NCBI RefSeq assembly: GCF_900112235.1 | Contig: NZ_FOLH01000005.1 | Location: 186,001-250,000 of the forward strand | DNA: 64,000 nt | DNA from: Marinospirillum celere | Lineage (GTDB): Bacteria > Pseudomonadota > Gammaproteobacteria > Pseudomonadales > Halomonadaceae | Direction: 5' to 3' | Part shown: in pieces, positions 1 through 10,801 of the stretch | How the letters are laid out: the number at the start of each line of letters is the position of its first letter | Position numbering within the stretch: position 1 is the first letter of the stretch | Translations under genes and position numbers: made by a program | The notes under the pieces: generated by a model | What the model was told of the DNA's origin: nothing | What the model saw: only the letters and a program-made list of their open reading frames with translations | The model's database searches: none

Positions 1-200
1 GCGGTCGGCTTCAGTCAGCACTCAATTCCCTGGATGACAGAAGTAAGGATATTTTGCAGAAGCGTTGGCTGAATGAGAACAAGGCCACTCTACATGAATT
101 GGCTGATATCTACGGTGTTTCGGCTGAACGTATTCGTCAGCTAGAAAAGAATGCTATGAATAAAGTAAAAGCCGCTATGCAAGGTGAGCTAGTCGCTTAA
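1..200 (+). CDS. rpoH: RNA polymerase sigma-32 factor RpoH, C-terminal part
   Basis: Only the last 66 codons are in the window (reading frame from base 3, stop TAA at 198-200). The translation contains the sigma region 4.2 helix-turn-helix with [16 protein letters not shown], which is the RpoH signature. RpoH directs RNA polymerase to heat-shock promoters and is regulated in the family by DnaK, FtsH and mRNA thermosensing; those elements lie outside the window. A strong intrinsic terminator follows the stop by about 40 bases. Confidence 0.95.
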   Translation, partial: GRLQSALNSLDDRSKDILQKRWLNENKATLHELADIYGVSAERIRQLEKNAMNKVKAAMQGELVA

Positions 201-235
201 ATCCAACTTACTTAATTAAGTCTTACTTAATAATA

Positions 236-272
236 AAAAACCGGATTGCTTTACAAAGCAATCCGGTTTTTT
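236..272 (+). terminator. Rho-independent terminator of rpoH
   Basis: A 12-bp perfect stem (241-252 with 255-266, starting CCGGATTGC) is closed by a very tight loop and followed by a T run at 267-272. It is preceded by an A run, so it could also act in the other direction, but no minus-strand gene reads into it. Confidence 0.9.
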
Positions 273-498
273 ATTCGCTCAAAATAAGTAACAGGTCACA
301 AAAATCAAAAAATTTTCAAGACCAGCTTGCAACCTTATCCATTTGGACTAGTATGCAAAGATCAAATTTGATTTGAATCACAATATTAACTAAAAAATAA
401 CAAGACTCCTTGGTCAACCTAAGAAACACGAGGGCGCAGGGTTACAACCAGGGAAGAGTAAGCCAACCAGCTGACAACGAAGTCAGGGATAGCCGACA
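273..498 (+). other. Leader region upstream of the 499-819 gene
   Basis: 226 bases without a gene. They hold a 12-bp palindrome at 361-372 (ATCAAATTTGAT), an AT-rich stretch to about 400, then a G/A-rich stretch at 420-498 with a 5-bp hairpin (CTGAC, loop AACGAA, GTCAG) ending just before the start codon. It probably carries the promoter and leader of the following three-gene group. I could not assign it to a riboswitch class. Confidence 0.35.
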
Positions 499-819
499 AT
501 GCACAGTAAAAATTTACGCAGCAGTTGTGTAAGTAGTTTAACTTGGCAAGCAGGAAAAATTGAAAAGAACCTGCATAGTCTTTTCAACAAACCCAAGCAA
601 ACACGCTCGGATGTTGAGGCAACCCTTCTTCAGGCAACGCTCAACAAAGTAAAACGGACCGCCCAACAGGCTGGTCACGAGGACTTAATAGAAGCTGCTT
701 GCCGTTTTCAAAAACAACTGGATCACAAGCTGGATAGCCAGTTTGACGACTCCGAACCCCTGCACCAAGCCCACAAACAGCTCCAAGAACTGATCAGACG
801 GCATTCTCGAATCAGCTAA
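499..819 (+). CDS. Hypothetical small protein
   Basis: 106 residues, not recognised. It is hydrophilic, rich in Gln, Lys and His and predicted mostly helical, with no signal peptide, membrane segment or obvious motif. An AGGGA element about 9 bases upstream supports the ATG at 499. It lies 26 bases before a LuxR-type regulator gene on the same strand, so the two are probably co-transcribed. The helical, charged character would fit a small partner or adaptor protein, but nothing in the sequence proves this. Confidence 0.55.
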   Translation: MHSKNLRSSCVSSLTWQAGKIEKNLHSLFNKPKQTRSDVEATLLQATLNKVKRTAQQAGHEDLIEAACRFQKQLDHKLDSQFDDSEPLHQAHKQLQELIRRHSRIS

Positions 820-845
820 AGTTAGCTCTTGCCCACAAAGTTCAG

Positions 846-1979
846 ATGGGCTATATAGAAGCTATGATCACATCAGCCCAAAACCCTGATCAATTGCTTC
901 CATTTTTATATGCTGCTCCAGCACATCCGGACGGCTGGTCGCCTTTTTTAATCCGCCTGGCAGAGTTTTTCAACACGGGTACCGCTTGCTTACGCCTTCT
1001 TGATCGCCAAGCAGCTGTTGTTCATCAGTCTTTTTCCTTTGGCTTCAGCCCTGAGGCCACCCGCAATTACCTTGAGAACTTCAGAGACCTGGACCCTTTC
1101 ATAGATACTCTGGAACAGCTTCCAGCAGGCAAGGTTGCTGCCAGCCACTCAGTTATCAGTGATCAGGACTATCTGCGCAGCGAGCACTACAATCAGGTTT
1201 TTCGACTTAATGGCAACTTTTACGCCATGGGTTCCCACGTTGAAAGAAGCCAGACCCGTAGCCTACAAGTTGGCGTTCATCGGCCCAGGTCCCAAGGCCC
1301 CTTTAGTGCACAAGAATGCCGGCTACTGGAATACTTCTCACCCCATCTTCGTGAAGCCGCCAAACTCCTGACCCTGCTGGATGAGTACCGCCAGGCACTC
1401 ACTCGCAGCCGCCTGGCTTTGGATCAATTGCCTTATGGTGTTTGGGAGCTGGATGAGCAGTTACGTTGTGTTTGGATGAATACTGAAGCCGAGCAGGCAC
1501 TAGAAAATCAGGTTTACGGTCTGAAAACCCGAGCTGAAAAACTAACCTTTGCTAAAGATCAGGATGCAGTCAGGCTCAATAAAGCCTACAGAGCGCTGCA
1601 AAATCAGCCCAAGACAAGCACCCTGACCCTCAAGATTGCTCAGGGGCAGGCTGCTCTGGTTTTTGTCACAGTACAGAATAGCTCCCAACAGTTGAGTGCT
1701 GACAGAGGTTGCAGCTATCTTGCCTTTCTCCTGGATAGCCAGCGCCAGCTTCAACTCGACCCCCTTGCTCTGGGCCAGTTTTATCAACTGACCCCAGCAG
1801 AGGTGCGTCTACTCAACCATTTTCTACAGGGCAAGGATTTACATGAAATCAGCAACTGCTTACAGGTCTCTCTCAATACCCTGCGTTCACAGCTTAAATC
1901 CATCCTGCGCAAAACAGAAACAACTCGCCAGGCAGAGCTCATGCGTAAACTCTTGATGAACTGGAGCTGCTTAAAATAG
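846..1979 (+). CDS. LuxR-family helix-turn-helix transcriptional regulator
   Basis: 377 residues. The last 65 residues form a GerE/LuxR-type DNA-binding domain (LTPAEVRLLNHFLQGKDLHE, then a recognition-helix segment ISNCLQVSLNTLRSQLKSIL). The N-terminal ~170 residues resemble a GAF-like sensory region, and residues ~185-300 a PAS-like region (PYGVWELDEQLRCVWMN). There is no receiver domain or phospho-acceptor Asp, so this is a ligand- or partner-sensing regulator rather than a response regulator. The ligand is unknown. An internal ATG at 864 is an alternative start; neither start has a strong ribosome-binding site. The alpha/beta hydrolase gene follows 8 bases later, suggesting an operon. Confidence 0.85.
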   Translation: MGYIEAMITSAQNPDQLLPFLYAAPAHPDGWSPFLIRLAEFFNTGTACLRLLDRQAAVVHQSFSFGFSPEATRNYLENFRDLDPFIDTLEQLPAGKVAASHSVISDQDYLRSEHYNQVFRLNGNFYAMGSHVERSQTRSLQVGVHRPRSQGPFSAQECRLLEYFSPHLREAAKLLTLLDEYRQALTRSRLALDQLPYGVWELDEQLRCVWMNTEAEQALENQVYGLKTRAEKLTFAKDQDAVRLNKAYRALQNQPKTSTLTLKIAQGQAALVFVTVQNSSQQLSADRGCSYLAFLLDSQRQLQLDPLALGQFYQLTPAEVRLLNHFLQGKDLHEISNCLQVSLNTLRSQLKSILRKTETTRQAELMRKLLMNWSCLK

Positions 1980-1987
1980 GATATAAG

Positions 1988-2839
1988 ATGCCACTTGCCT
2001 ATACTTGTCATGGCAACCCAGGTGGTTGGCCTGTTTTTTATTGTCATGGTACGCCTGGTTCATCCTGCGAAGTCCTACTTCCCACCCGCTTGGCTGATCA
2101 AGTCTATCTTATAGCGGTTGACCGGCCCGGCTATGGAAAAAGCCCTTTTATTGATTCTTACCCCGTGAGCCAATTTGCAAGCGACCTGGAGCAGCTTGCT
2201 GATCATTTGAAAATCAACGCGTTTTCTGCTTTGGGGTTTTCGGGGGGTGGCTTTTTTGCATTGACTGCAGCGGCTCTGCTACCTGAACGCCTGAAGTCTC
2301 TTGGGCTGCTAAGTACCCCTGCCCCTCATGAAATGCAGAGCCCCCTGGATGGAACCGGGCCCATGAATGGCCCTATCTGGGCTACCGCAAAAGATCAGCC
2401 AGAAAAATTGATTGAACAGCTCCAAACCCTACTGAAAGACGCCCCAGCAATTTACCAAGTGATGACTGGCTCTCTCTGCGAAAATGATCAAAAGCTCTTT
2501 ACCCAGAAACAGGTTGCCGATACCTACCTAAAGGCCATGAGTGATGCCCTTGCGCAAGGTAGCCTCACCCTGGCGACCAGAATTACTCAGGAGCTTCAAC
2601 AGTTGCTGCAACCCTGGCCTTTTGAGCTTCGTAATATCCAACAGCCGGTTTTTATATACCAGGGCACAACTGACCAGCTTATTCGGCCCGTCCATGCCGA
2701 GGCTCTAAGCCGAGCGCTTCCCAGAGCTGAGCTAACAATTGATCCAGCTGGAGGGCATTACCAGGGCATAGGTAATCCCTCCAGATTTGCAGAACTGCTT
2801 CTAAAACTGGTGTCTGCCAGCCAAGCTAGCGGCCAATAA
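1988..2839 (+). CDS. Alpha/beta hydrolase
   Basis: 283 residues with the alpha/beta-hydrolase fold signature: oxyanion motif HGTPGS (20-25), nucleophile elbow GFSGG with Ser85, probable acid Asp229 (GTTDQ) and His257 (GGHYQG). There is no signal peptide, so it is cytosolic. The substrate cannot be deduced. AGGA precedes the ATG at 1988. It is the last gene of the 499-2839 group and overlaps the end of the convergent lipoprotein gene by 14 bases. Hydrolases of this type next to LuxR regulators sometimes process the regulator's ligand; that is a guess here. Confidence 0.85.
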   Translation: MPLAYTCHGNPGGWPVFYCHGTPGSSCEVLLPTRLADQVYLIAVDRPGYGKSPFIDSYPVSQFASDLEQLADHLKINAFSALGFSGGGFFALTAAALLPERLKSLGLLSTPAPHEMQSPLDGTGPMNGPIWATAKDQPEKLIEQLQTLLKDAPAIYQVMTGSLCENDQKLFTQKQVADTYLKAMSDALAQGSLTLATRITQELQQLLQPWPFELRNIQQPVFIYQGTTDQLIRPVHAEALSRALPRAELTIDPAGGHYQGIGNPSRFAELLLKLVSASQASGQ

Positions 2840-4697
2840 AGCTGATGAAGACATTGCGGCCAAAGACATCCTGAACCTCCAGTCGTAGCTCTATTTCTCC
2901 TGGGGAATCAAGCGCATCCCCGCCCTCATCCGCAGCCTGGAAATTAAAAGTGCCTGAGGTTTGTTCATCCAAAAGCGGAATACCATCGGGTAGAGTGTCC
3001 TGATTTCGACCATTTTCAAGGCAGCGCACCTGACAATCACCAGAAGGTGCTGCATAGCGGAAGGCTTGCATTTCCAAAGCCCGGTAGCCCTTCGGTAGCG
3101 TCCATTCCACTTCAACTTCACCACCATCAATCACCAGGTTGCGCAACTCCTGCAACGAAGGGCGTATAAATTCGGGTAGCTCTAGACCTGCTTCCTCAGC
3201 ATGGGGTGGAACGGTCAGTAAACGCACCAACTGAGAGTCCACCTTATCCTCATCGGCAGCATTGAGCACTCTAAAGCGAAAGTACTGTCCTGCGTACATG
3301 CGATCCAATTGACTGCTAGTCAGCTCAAAAGATTCATCAGGGTCACTCTCCCTGACAATCCAGCGCATATCCTCATCCCCGATCCAGCTATACCCCCCTT
3401 CAGCGTCATCATCCTCCTGCATTGCCAGCAGAACAGCTTTATCACCTGTAGAGAAGGATTGAGTGGGATGAGGGTCGAGATAGGCTTCCATTTCCAGCTC
3501 AGTTCGAGAGCCTTCATAGTCACCGACAAAGCGTACAAAATTAGTCGAGAAGAAAGCACCCCATTCCTGACCACTACCCAGTAAGCGCCATTCAGGGTCA
3601 CCCTCCTCCTTTTGCCACTGCCACCGAGGCACGACATCCCCAAAATCCACAGACACCCGTGTTGTTTCGGCATCGATTTCTTCCACATCAACGAGTAGAA
3701 AATTTTGCCAAAGATTGACTTCACGGATTAAGGCTTCACGAAACCCAGAGTCGTCACTCATTGCCAGTGCCTTGGCCTGATCAAAATCATGAACGTTTTC
3801 GTAGGTTAGCTTCAGATCCGGGTGCAAAAAACGTTCAGCTTCTTCTTCCGTTAAAGGACGCTGATCAACGATTTCTTTGAAGTTTTTAAGGGATGCTGCC
3901 ACTGAAGCAGAAATTTGCTGCCAGTTAGCTGTTTTTTGAGGGTCAGGGTCTGAAAAAGCCGCCTGATCTGCAGCAGTCGACAGGTTTTCTGTTATCTCCG
4001 TACCTTCGGCCCGGTTTCTCAGCCTGGCGGTTTCTCCATCAAGGGTCACCTCCAGTAGATCCAACACTGCATCAAAGCCAGAACGGTCTGCACTAAAGGG
4101 GCTACGCCTTAAATCAAAAGCAGCCGCCTGCTCATCAAGATAGGCCGTCATCACGGGTTGGATACGACCACGCAAACGCTCTTCCTGAGACTCCAAGGCT
4201 TCTGCAGTGAGCTGAGTAAAATCAGGGTCATTAAAAAAGGCTTGCGGGTTTTTCCCAGTCACCGCCCCAACAACCAGATCAGTCAGTGGCGTCACATTCA
4301 GGGTTGCTGACCCATCACCAGCATCGTCATCAGTCGCAGCAGAGAGCAGGGTGTAGGCGCGACCCCCTGCCAAACCACTTGCATAGATGAGATAGGGGCC
4401 TTGCAGTGAATCTAGATTCAACTCAAAACTGCCATCTGCATTCAAGCGGCTCCAGACCAGCTCTTCTTCACCACTCCCCCGAGCTGCAACAAAACCGACC
4501 AAAGGAGCACCTGCTGCAGCCGTTCCGGAAAGGGTAGTTAGTTTATCCGGATCATCATTTCCACCATCATTGGCACCATTTTCTGTTCCACTGGAAGGAC
4601 TACTGGATGAACTGCTGCTATCCAAACACCCGGACAACTGTACCAAGAGCGCGCCTGCAAACAGGAAAGCAAGCCTGGTTTTGAATCGACTTTTCAT
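2826..4697 (-). CDS. Lipoprotein of unknown function with Ser-rich linker
   Basis: 623 residues. The N-terminus is a type II signal peptide with lipobox LSGC, so Cys24 should be lipidated. A poly-Ser and Asn/Asp/Gly linker (about residues 26-55) then separates the anchor from the folded part. Residues ~55-120 (SGTAAAGAPLVG onward) look like the carboxypeptidase-regulatory-like beta domain common in Gram-negative surface lipoproteins. The remaining ~500 residues are acidic and not recognised. GGAG seven bases upstream supports the start. No neighbour reveals a role. It may be an outer-membrane or surface-exposed protein. Confidence 0.8.
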   Translation of the reverse strand: MKSRFKTRLAFLFAGALLVQLSGCLDSSSSSSSPSSGTENGANDGGNDDPDKLTTLSGTAAAGAPLVGFVAARGSGEEELVWSRLNADGSFELNLDSLQGPYLIYASGLAGGRAYTLLSAATDDDAGDGSATLNVTPLTDLVVGAVTGKNPQAFFNDPDFTQLTAEALESQEERLRGRIQPVMTAYLDEQAAAFDLRRSPFSADRSGFDAVLDLLEVTLDGETARLRNRAEGTEITENLSTAADQAAFSDPDPQKTANWQQISASVAASLKNFKEIVDQRPLTEEEAERFLHPDLKLTYENVHDFDQAKALAMSDDSGFREALIREVNLWQNFLLVDVEEIDAETTRVSVDFGDVVPRWQWQKEEGDPEWRLLGSGQEWGAFFSTNFVRFVGDYEGSRTELEMEAYLDPHPTQSFSTGDKAVLLAMQEDDDAEGGYSWIGDEDMRWIVRESDPDESFELTSSQLDRMYAGQYFRFRVLNAADEDKVDSQLVRLLTVPPHAEEAGLELPEFIRPSLQELRNLVIDGGEVEVEWTLPKGYRALEMQAFRYAAPSGDCQVRCLENGRNQDTLPDGIPLLDEQTSGTFNFQAADEGGDALDSPGEIELRLEVQDVFGRNVFISFIGR

Positions 4698-4832
4698 TTT
4701 GGGTCTCCGCTTCAGCCAAACAAATCAACAAAGGTGTTGTGAGTTGTAAGTTTTGGCGAACGCAGACAGGCCAGCATCACCCATTTGGGTGAAAAAACTT
4801 ATTTTGGAAAAGAAAGATAACTAATTATCACT

Positions 4833-5879
4833 TTAACTAGGCTGCTTTAACTTCCATTGCACCTCTCTTCCCGCATAAAAGGGCACCATGCTCTCCCCTT
4901 GGGGTAGCTGAATGCGCTCTGGCACTGTCCAGCTTTCACGCACCAGGGTTAGGCGGCTTTCGTTCAGGGGCAGGCCGTAAAAATTTGCGCCATGCTCACT
5001 GGCAAAGGCTTCCAGCTTGTCTAGCACACCCAGGTTGTCAAAGATTTGCGCATAAAGCTCTAGTGCGGACCAGGCACTGTAACAGCCAGCACAACCGCAG
5101 CTGCTTTCTTTACTACTTTGGCTATGGGGAGCTGAGTCAGTCCCCAGGAAGAACTTGCTTGAGCCGCTAGCCACAGCATCAAGCAGTGCCTGTTGGTGAG
5201 TAGCGCGTTTAAGAATAGGCAAGCAATAGTTGTGTGGCCGAATACCGCCGACCAGTAAATCGTTGCGGTTCATTAACAAATGCTGTGGCGTTAAGGTTGC
5301 GGCCAAGCGCTCTGGGCCTTGCTGAACAAACTCAACTGCATCTGCTGTGGTGATGTGTTCAAAAACAACTTTAAGTTGAGGGTGTTCAGCCACAATACGG
5401 CTTAAATGACGGTCGATGAAGACTTTTTCGCGGTCAAAAATATCAATCTCGGCATCGGTGACCTCACCATGAACCAGCAAGGGCATACCCGCTTCCGCCA
5501 GGGCTGCAAAAACTGGATCGAGCCGCTCAAGCGAGTTGACTGCTGCACTGGAATTGGTGGTCGCCCCCGCTGGGTAGAGTTTGGCTGCAACCACGCCAGC
5601 CACCTTGGCATCAGCAATATCTTGCGCACTGGTTTGATCGGTCAAATAAAGCGTCATTAAAGGTTCAAAACGCTGACCGGCAGGAATGGCCGCAAGAATG
5701 CGTTGCCGGTAGGCTTCAGCCTTGGCGGCAGTGGTAACGGGCGGTGTTAAATTGGGCATAATAATGGCCCGTTCAAAGCAGCGACTGGTCGCAGGCACGG
5801 TTTCCTGCAATAACGCGTCATCCCTAAGATGCAGGTGCCAATCGTCGGGGGTTCTGATGGTTAATTCCTGAATCGCCAT
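4833..5879 (-). CDS. pyrC: Dihydroorotase PyrC
   Basis: 348 residues, the same length as E. coli PyrC (class II dihydroorotase). It cyclises carbamoyl aspartate to dihydroorotate in pyrimidine synthesis. Visible zinc ligands are HLH (His15 and His17), Lys100 in AAKLYPAGATTNS (the carbamylated lysine), the His in LLVHGE and FEHIT, and the Asp in LGTDSAPH. Monocistronic or distantly followed by the lipoprotein gene. No clear terminator is seen between 4698 and 4832; a hairpin there (TCACCC/GGGTGA near 4770-4790) has its T run on the wrong side for this strand. Confidence 0.97.
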   Translation of the reverse strand: MAIQELTIRTPDDWHLHLRDDALLQETVPATSRCFERAIIMPNLTPPVTTAAKAEAYRQRILAAIPAGQRFEPLMTLYLTDQTSAQDIADAKVAGVVAAKLYPAGATTNSSAAVNSLERLDPVFAALAEAGMPLLVHGEVTDAEIDIFDREKVFIDRHLSRIVAEHPQLKVVFEHITTADAVEFVQQGPERLAATLTPQHLLMNRNDLLVGGIRPHNYCLPILKRATHQQALLDAVASGSSKFFLGTDSAPHSQSSKESSCGCAGCYSAWSALELYAQIFDNLGVLDKLEAFASEHGANFYGLPLNESRLTLVRESWTVPERIQLPQGESMVPFYAGREVQWKLKQPS

Positions 5880-6072
5880 AGCTCGCTACTCGTTAATATA
5901 GGTATCTCTATACTAATCGTTTCAGCAAGCTAGAACAAAAAAACACCACTGCAAAGAGAAGTGATGAGAATGAAGGGAAAAGACCGGAGTTGGACCGGAC
6001 ACAAGAATAGATTGGCTGGCTCTAGATAAGATAAGCGTTTGAATCTAATGATAAAACTGAGCATTTAAAGCG

Positions 6073-6159
6073 TGGTACCGAAGGCCGGACTCGAACCGGC
6101 ACACCCTTTCGGGCGGCGGATTTTGAATCCGCTGCGTCTACCAATTCCGCCACTTCGGC
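6073..6159 (-). tRNA. tRNA-Leu (anticodon CAA)
   Basis: 87 bases on the minus strand with CCA encoded. The acceptor stem GCCGAAG pairs with CTTCGGT. The D-loop sequence (GGCGGAATTGGTAGACGC) is of class II leucine type and the long variable arm is typical of tRNA-Leu. The anticodon loop TTCAAAA gives CAA, which reads UUG. The T arm contains GGTTCGAGTCC. A near-consensus sigma-70 promoter lies just upstream. Confidence 0.97.
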
Positions 6160-6202
6160 ATATCTGGGCAAGTAAGCAGACTTACTTAGGTAGGTGGCGA
6201 GT

Positions 6203-6230
6203 ATTATAAGGATGTTTCTCTATCCGTCAA
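6203..6230 (-). promoter_or_regulatory. Sigma-70 promoter for tRNA-Leu
   Basis: On the minus strand TTGACG (6225-6230) is separated by 16 bases from a perfect TATAAT (6203-6208). The stretch after the -10 box begins ACTCGCCACC; a GC-rich discriminator of this sort is typical of stable-RNA promoters under stringent control. Confidence 0.85.
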
Positions 6231-6258
6231 TGACCTTTGCAAAGATCTCAGGTAAAAT
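6230..6258 (+). promoter_or_regulatory. Candidate promoter for queA-tgt
   Basis: ATGACC (6230-6235) and TAAAAT (6253-6258) are spaced by 17 bases and end about 37 bases before the queA start. The -35 match is partial. It overlaps the -35 box of the divergent tRNA promoter by one base, so the two promoters may compete. Confidence 0.5.
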
Positions 6259-6295
6259 CGCTCTTTTTCCAATGGCCTGAAGAAATTGACCCCGC

Positions 6296-8474
<2,179 letters not shown>

Positions 8475-8526
8475 AATAACCACCGTTTTTTAACCCTAAC
8501 GCTACTAGCTATTCAAGGAGCCCTTA

Positions 8527-8856
8527 ATGGACTTTTTCATCTCTGCTGCCCACGCTGACGGCGGCGCTGCCAGCCCTATTTCCAGCATTATCATGCTGGT
8601 TGGTTTTGTTGCTATTTTTTACTTCATGCTGATTCGTCCTCAGCAAAAACGTGCCAAACAGCATAAAAACCTGCTGGCTGAGCTTGCTAAGGGTGATGAA
8701 GTATCCCTGGCTGGCGGCGTTCTTGGCCGTATCAGCAAGGTAACTGATGAGTTCCTGGTACTGGAAATTGCCGAGAACACTTCTATCAAGGTTCAAAAGC
8801 AGGCTGTAACTGCGGTACTGCCTAAAGGCACCATCAAAGCCGTTGAATCTGAGTAA
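8527..8856 (+). CDS. yajC: Sec translocase accessory protein YajC
   Basis: 109 residues with one N-terminal membrane segment (about 18-38, ending FYFMLIRPQQKR, the family hallmark) and a small cytosolic domain. It associates with SecDF-YidC at the translocon. AAGGAG at 8515-8520, six bases upstream of the ATG, fixes the start. A hairpin with a short T run lies between it and secD. Confidence 0.96.
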   Translation: MDFFISAAHADGGAASPISSIIMLVGFVAIFYFMLIRPQQKRAKQHKNLLAELAKGDEVSLAGGVLGRISKVTDEFLVLEIAENTSIKVQKQAVTAVLPKGTIKAVESE

Positions 8857-8864
8857 ACAACGCT

Positions 8865-8887
8865 AGCCCTGGTTAACAGGGCTTTTT
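8865..8887 (+). terminator. Hairpin with short T run between yajC and secD
   Basis: AGCCCTG (8865-8871), loop GTTAA, CAGGGCT (8877-8883), then T to 8887. It has the form of a weak intrinsic terminator. It could reduce transcription from yajC into secD or stabilise the yajC message; secD would still need read-through or its own promoter. Confidence 0.6.
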
Positions 8888-8938
8888 AAGGCCGGTCTTT
8901 CTGACTGACCCCCGAATCTGCAAAGTTGCAAGGCTGCC

Positions 8939-10786
8939 ATGCTTAATCGCTATCCCCTTTGGAAAAACCTGCTCATTCTGCTGGTTATTGCTATCGGTAT
9001 CATCTACGCCCTGCCGAACCTCTACCCTGAAGACCCTGCTGTCCAGGTCACTGGTTCTCGTGGCGCCATAGAAGTTGGCGAAACCCAGCGCCGACAGGCT
9101 GAACGCGCACTGGAAGAAGCAGGTATTCCCTTTGAAGAAATCAGTCTCAGTAACTCCACCCTACTGATGCGCTTCACTGATGGAGATCGCCAATTGCGTG
9201 GCCGTGATGCCTTGCAGGAAGCCCTGGGGGATGACTATGTCGTGGCCCTGAACCAGGCCGCAACAACACCAGACTGGCTAAGGTCTCTGGGTGCCAACCG
9301 TATCAACCTGGGACTTGATTTGCGTGGCGGGGTCCACTTCCAAATGGAAGTTGATATGGAAGCTGCTGTTGAGCAGCAACTTGAAGCTGCTGCCAGTGAA
9401 ATTCGCAGCACCCTACGCCGCGAGCGCCTTCGTTTCCGCCAGGTTGCCATTGAAGACGGACAAATCCGCATTCGCATGGCTTCAGCAGATGACCTGAACA
9501 CCGTTCAGCGTTTGCTGCAACGCAGCCTGGATGAGTATCAATACAACCAGGATGCTGATGAAGGTTTGCTGACCTTGAGTCTGTCGGATGACGCTATTCG
9601 CGAAATTGAAGACTATGCAGTCGATCAAAACTTAACCACCTTGCGTAACCGGGTTAATGAGCTGGGTGTCGCTGAACCCCTGGTTCAGCGTTCTGGGCGT
9701 AATCGTATTGTTGTTGAGCTACCGGGTGTTCAGGATACTGCTGCTGCCAAGCGGGTTCTCGGTGCAACGGCAAACCTAGAGTTTCGTCTGGAAGCACGGC
9801 GTAACGCGGACCCCATGGATATTGAAGAATATGAGTTCCGTGATCAGCCTGGACGCACCGCTCAATTGGAAAGAGATATCATCACTACCGGCAACAATGT
9901 TGCCAATGCCAGTGTCGGTTTTGATGAAAACAATCGACCCCAGGTTAATATCCGCCTGAATGGTCAGGGTGGACGCCTGATGAGCCAAGCGACCCGCCCC
10001 AACGTTGGGCGTGCCATGGGCGTGCTTTTCATAGAGCACAAAACGCGCACCCGCTATGAAAGAGAAAATGGTGAACGCGTTGAAGTGCGTGAGCCTTACA
10101 CGGAAAGAGGCATTATTTCCCTCGCCACCATCCAAAGTGAGTTGGGACAAAGCTTTCGTATTACCGGTATAGGTGATACCCAGGAAGCCTCAGAGCTGGC
10201 CCTGTTACTACGTGCTGGTGCCCTGGCAGCGCCTATTTACTTTGTTGAAGAAAGAACCATAGGCCCCAGCCTAGGTCAGCGCAATATTGAAATGGGTGTA
10301 ACTTCCATTCAGATAGGCTTGGCCCTGGTTGTCCTCTTTATGCTGGCCTGGTACCGCATGTTTGGTATTTTTGCCTGTGTTGCCCTCACCGCCAACCTGG
10401 TCTTATTGGTTGCTCTGCTGTCGGCGCTAGGAGCTACTCTGACCCTACCCGGCATCGCCGGTATTGTCTTGACCCTGGGTATGGCCGTTGATGCCAACGT
10501 ACTGATCAATGCACGAATAAAAGAAGAGATCTACCACCGTGGGCTATCGCCACAAAATGCGATTCATGCTGGTTACGAGAAGGCTTTCTCAACGATCCTG
10601 GATGCCAACATCACCACGCTGCTGGTTGCTGTTATCCTCTTCTCGATAGGCACGGGTCCTGTCAAAGGTTTTGCTGTCACCCTATCCTTGGGTCTGCTGA
10701 CCTCCATGTTCACCGCCATCATGGTCACCCGTATGCAGGTGAACTGGGTATACGGTAAACGCCGAATTGAACGCCTTCCGCTTTAA
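8939..10786 (+). CDS. secD: Protein translocase subunit SecD
   Basis: 615 residues, the same length as E. coli SecD. There is an N-terminal membrane segment (about 8-26). A large periplasmic P1 region begins after it and contains LGLDLRGGVHFQMEVD. Five more membrane helices (about 455-605) contain GMAVDANVLINARIKEE, the conserved TM4 block. SecD and SecF use the proton-motive force to pull preproteins out on the periplasmic side. The ATG is preceded by AAGG. secF follows after 15 bases. Confidence 0.98.
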   Translation: MLNRYPLWKNLLILLVIAIGIIYALPNLYPEDPAVQVTGSRGAIEVGETQRRQAERALEEAGIPFEEISLSNSTLLMRFTDGDRQLRGRDALQEALGDDYVVALNQAATTPDWLRSLGANRINLGLDLRGGVHFQMEVDMEAAVEQQLEAAASEIRSTLRRERLRFRQVAIEDGQIRIRMASADDLNTVQRLLQRSLDEYQYNQDADEGLLTLSLSDDAIREIEDYAVDQNLTTLRNRVNELGVAEPLVQRSGRNRIVVELPGVQDTAAAKRVLGATANLEFRLEARRNADPMDIEEYEFRDQPGRTAQLERDIITTGNNVANASVGFDENNRPQVNIRLNGQGGRLMSQATRPNVGRAMGVLFIEHKTRTRYERENGERVEVREPYTERGIISLATIQSELGQSFRITGIGDTQEASELALLLRAGALAAPIYFVEERTIGPSLGQRNIEMGVTSIQIGLALVVLFMLAWYRMFGIFACVALTANLVLLVALLSALGATLTLPGIAGIVLTLGMAVDANVLINARIKEEIYHRGLSPQNAIHAGYEKAFSTILDANITTLLVAVILFSIGTGPVKGFAVTLSLGLLTSMFTAIMVTRMQVNWVYGKRRIERLPL

Positions 10787-10801
10787 GGTCAGGAGCCAAA
10801 G

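Noticed and set aside
420-498. Possible cyclic-di-GMP-I or guanidine-II (mini-ykkC) riboswitch before the 499 gene
   Set aside because: The G-rich stretch and a hairpin loop containing ACGA are suggestive, but the GCAAAC/GACGCAAAGC core of c-di-GMP-I is absent and there is no second ACGR hairpin, so neither class is supported.
1135-1371. Overlapping open frame inside the LuxR-type gene
   Set aside because: It is a shadow of the real gene in another frame with no family features; the same holds for the many short frames opposite or inside other genes.
4765-4795. Hairpin TCACCC/GGGTGA as terminator of pyrC
   Set aside because: On the minus strand the T run comes before the hairpin, not after it, so it cannot act as an intrinsic terminator in that direction.
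5940-6060. GACCGGAGTTGGACCGGAC repeat downstream of tRNA-Leu as an attachment site
   Set aside because: The two short GGACCGGA-like units do not match the tRNA 3' end and there is no integrase or other mobile gene nearby.
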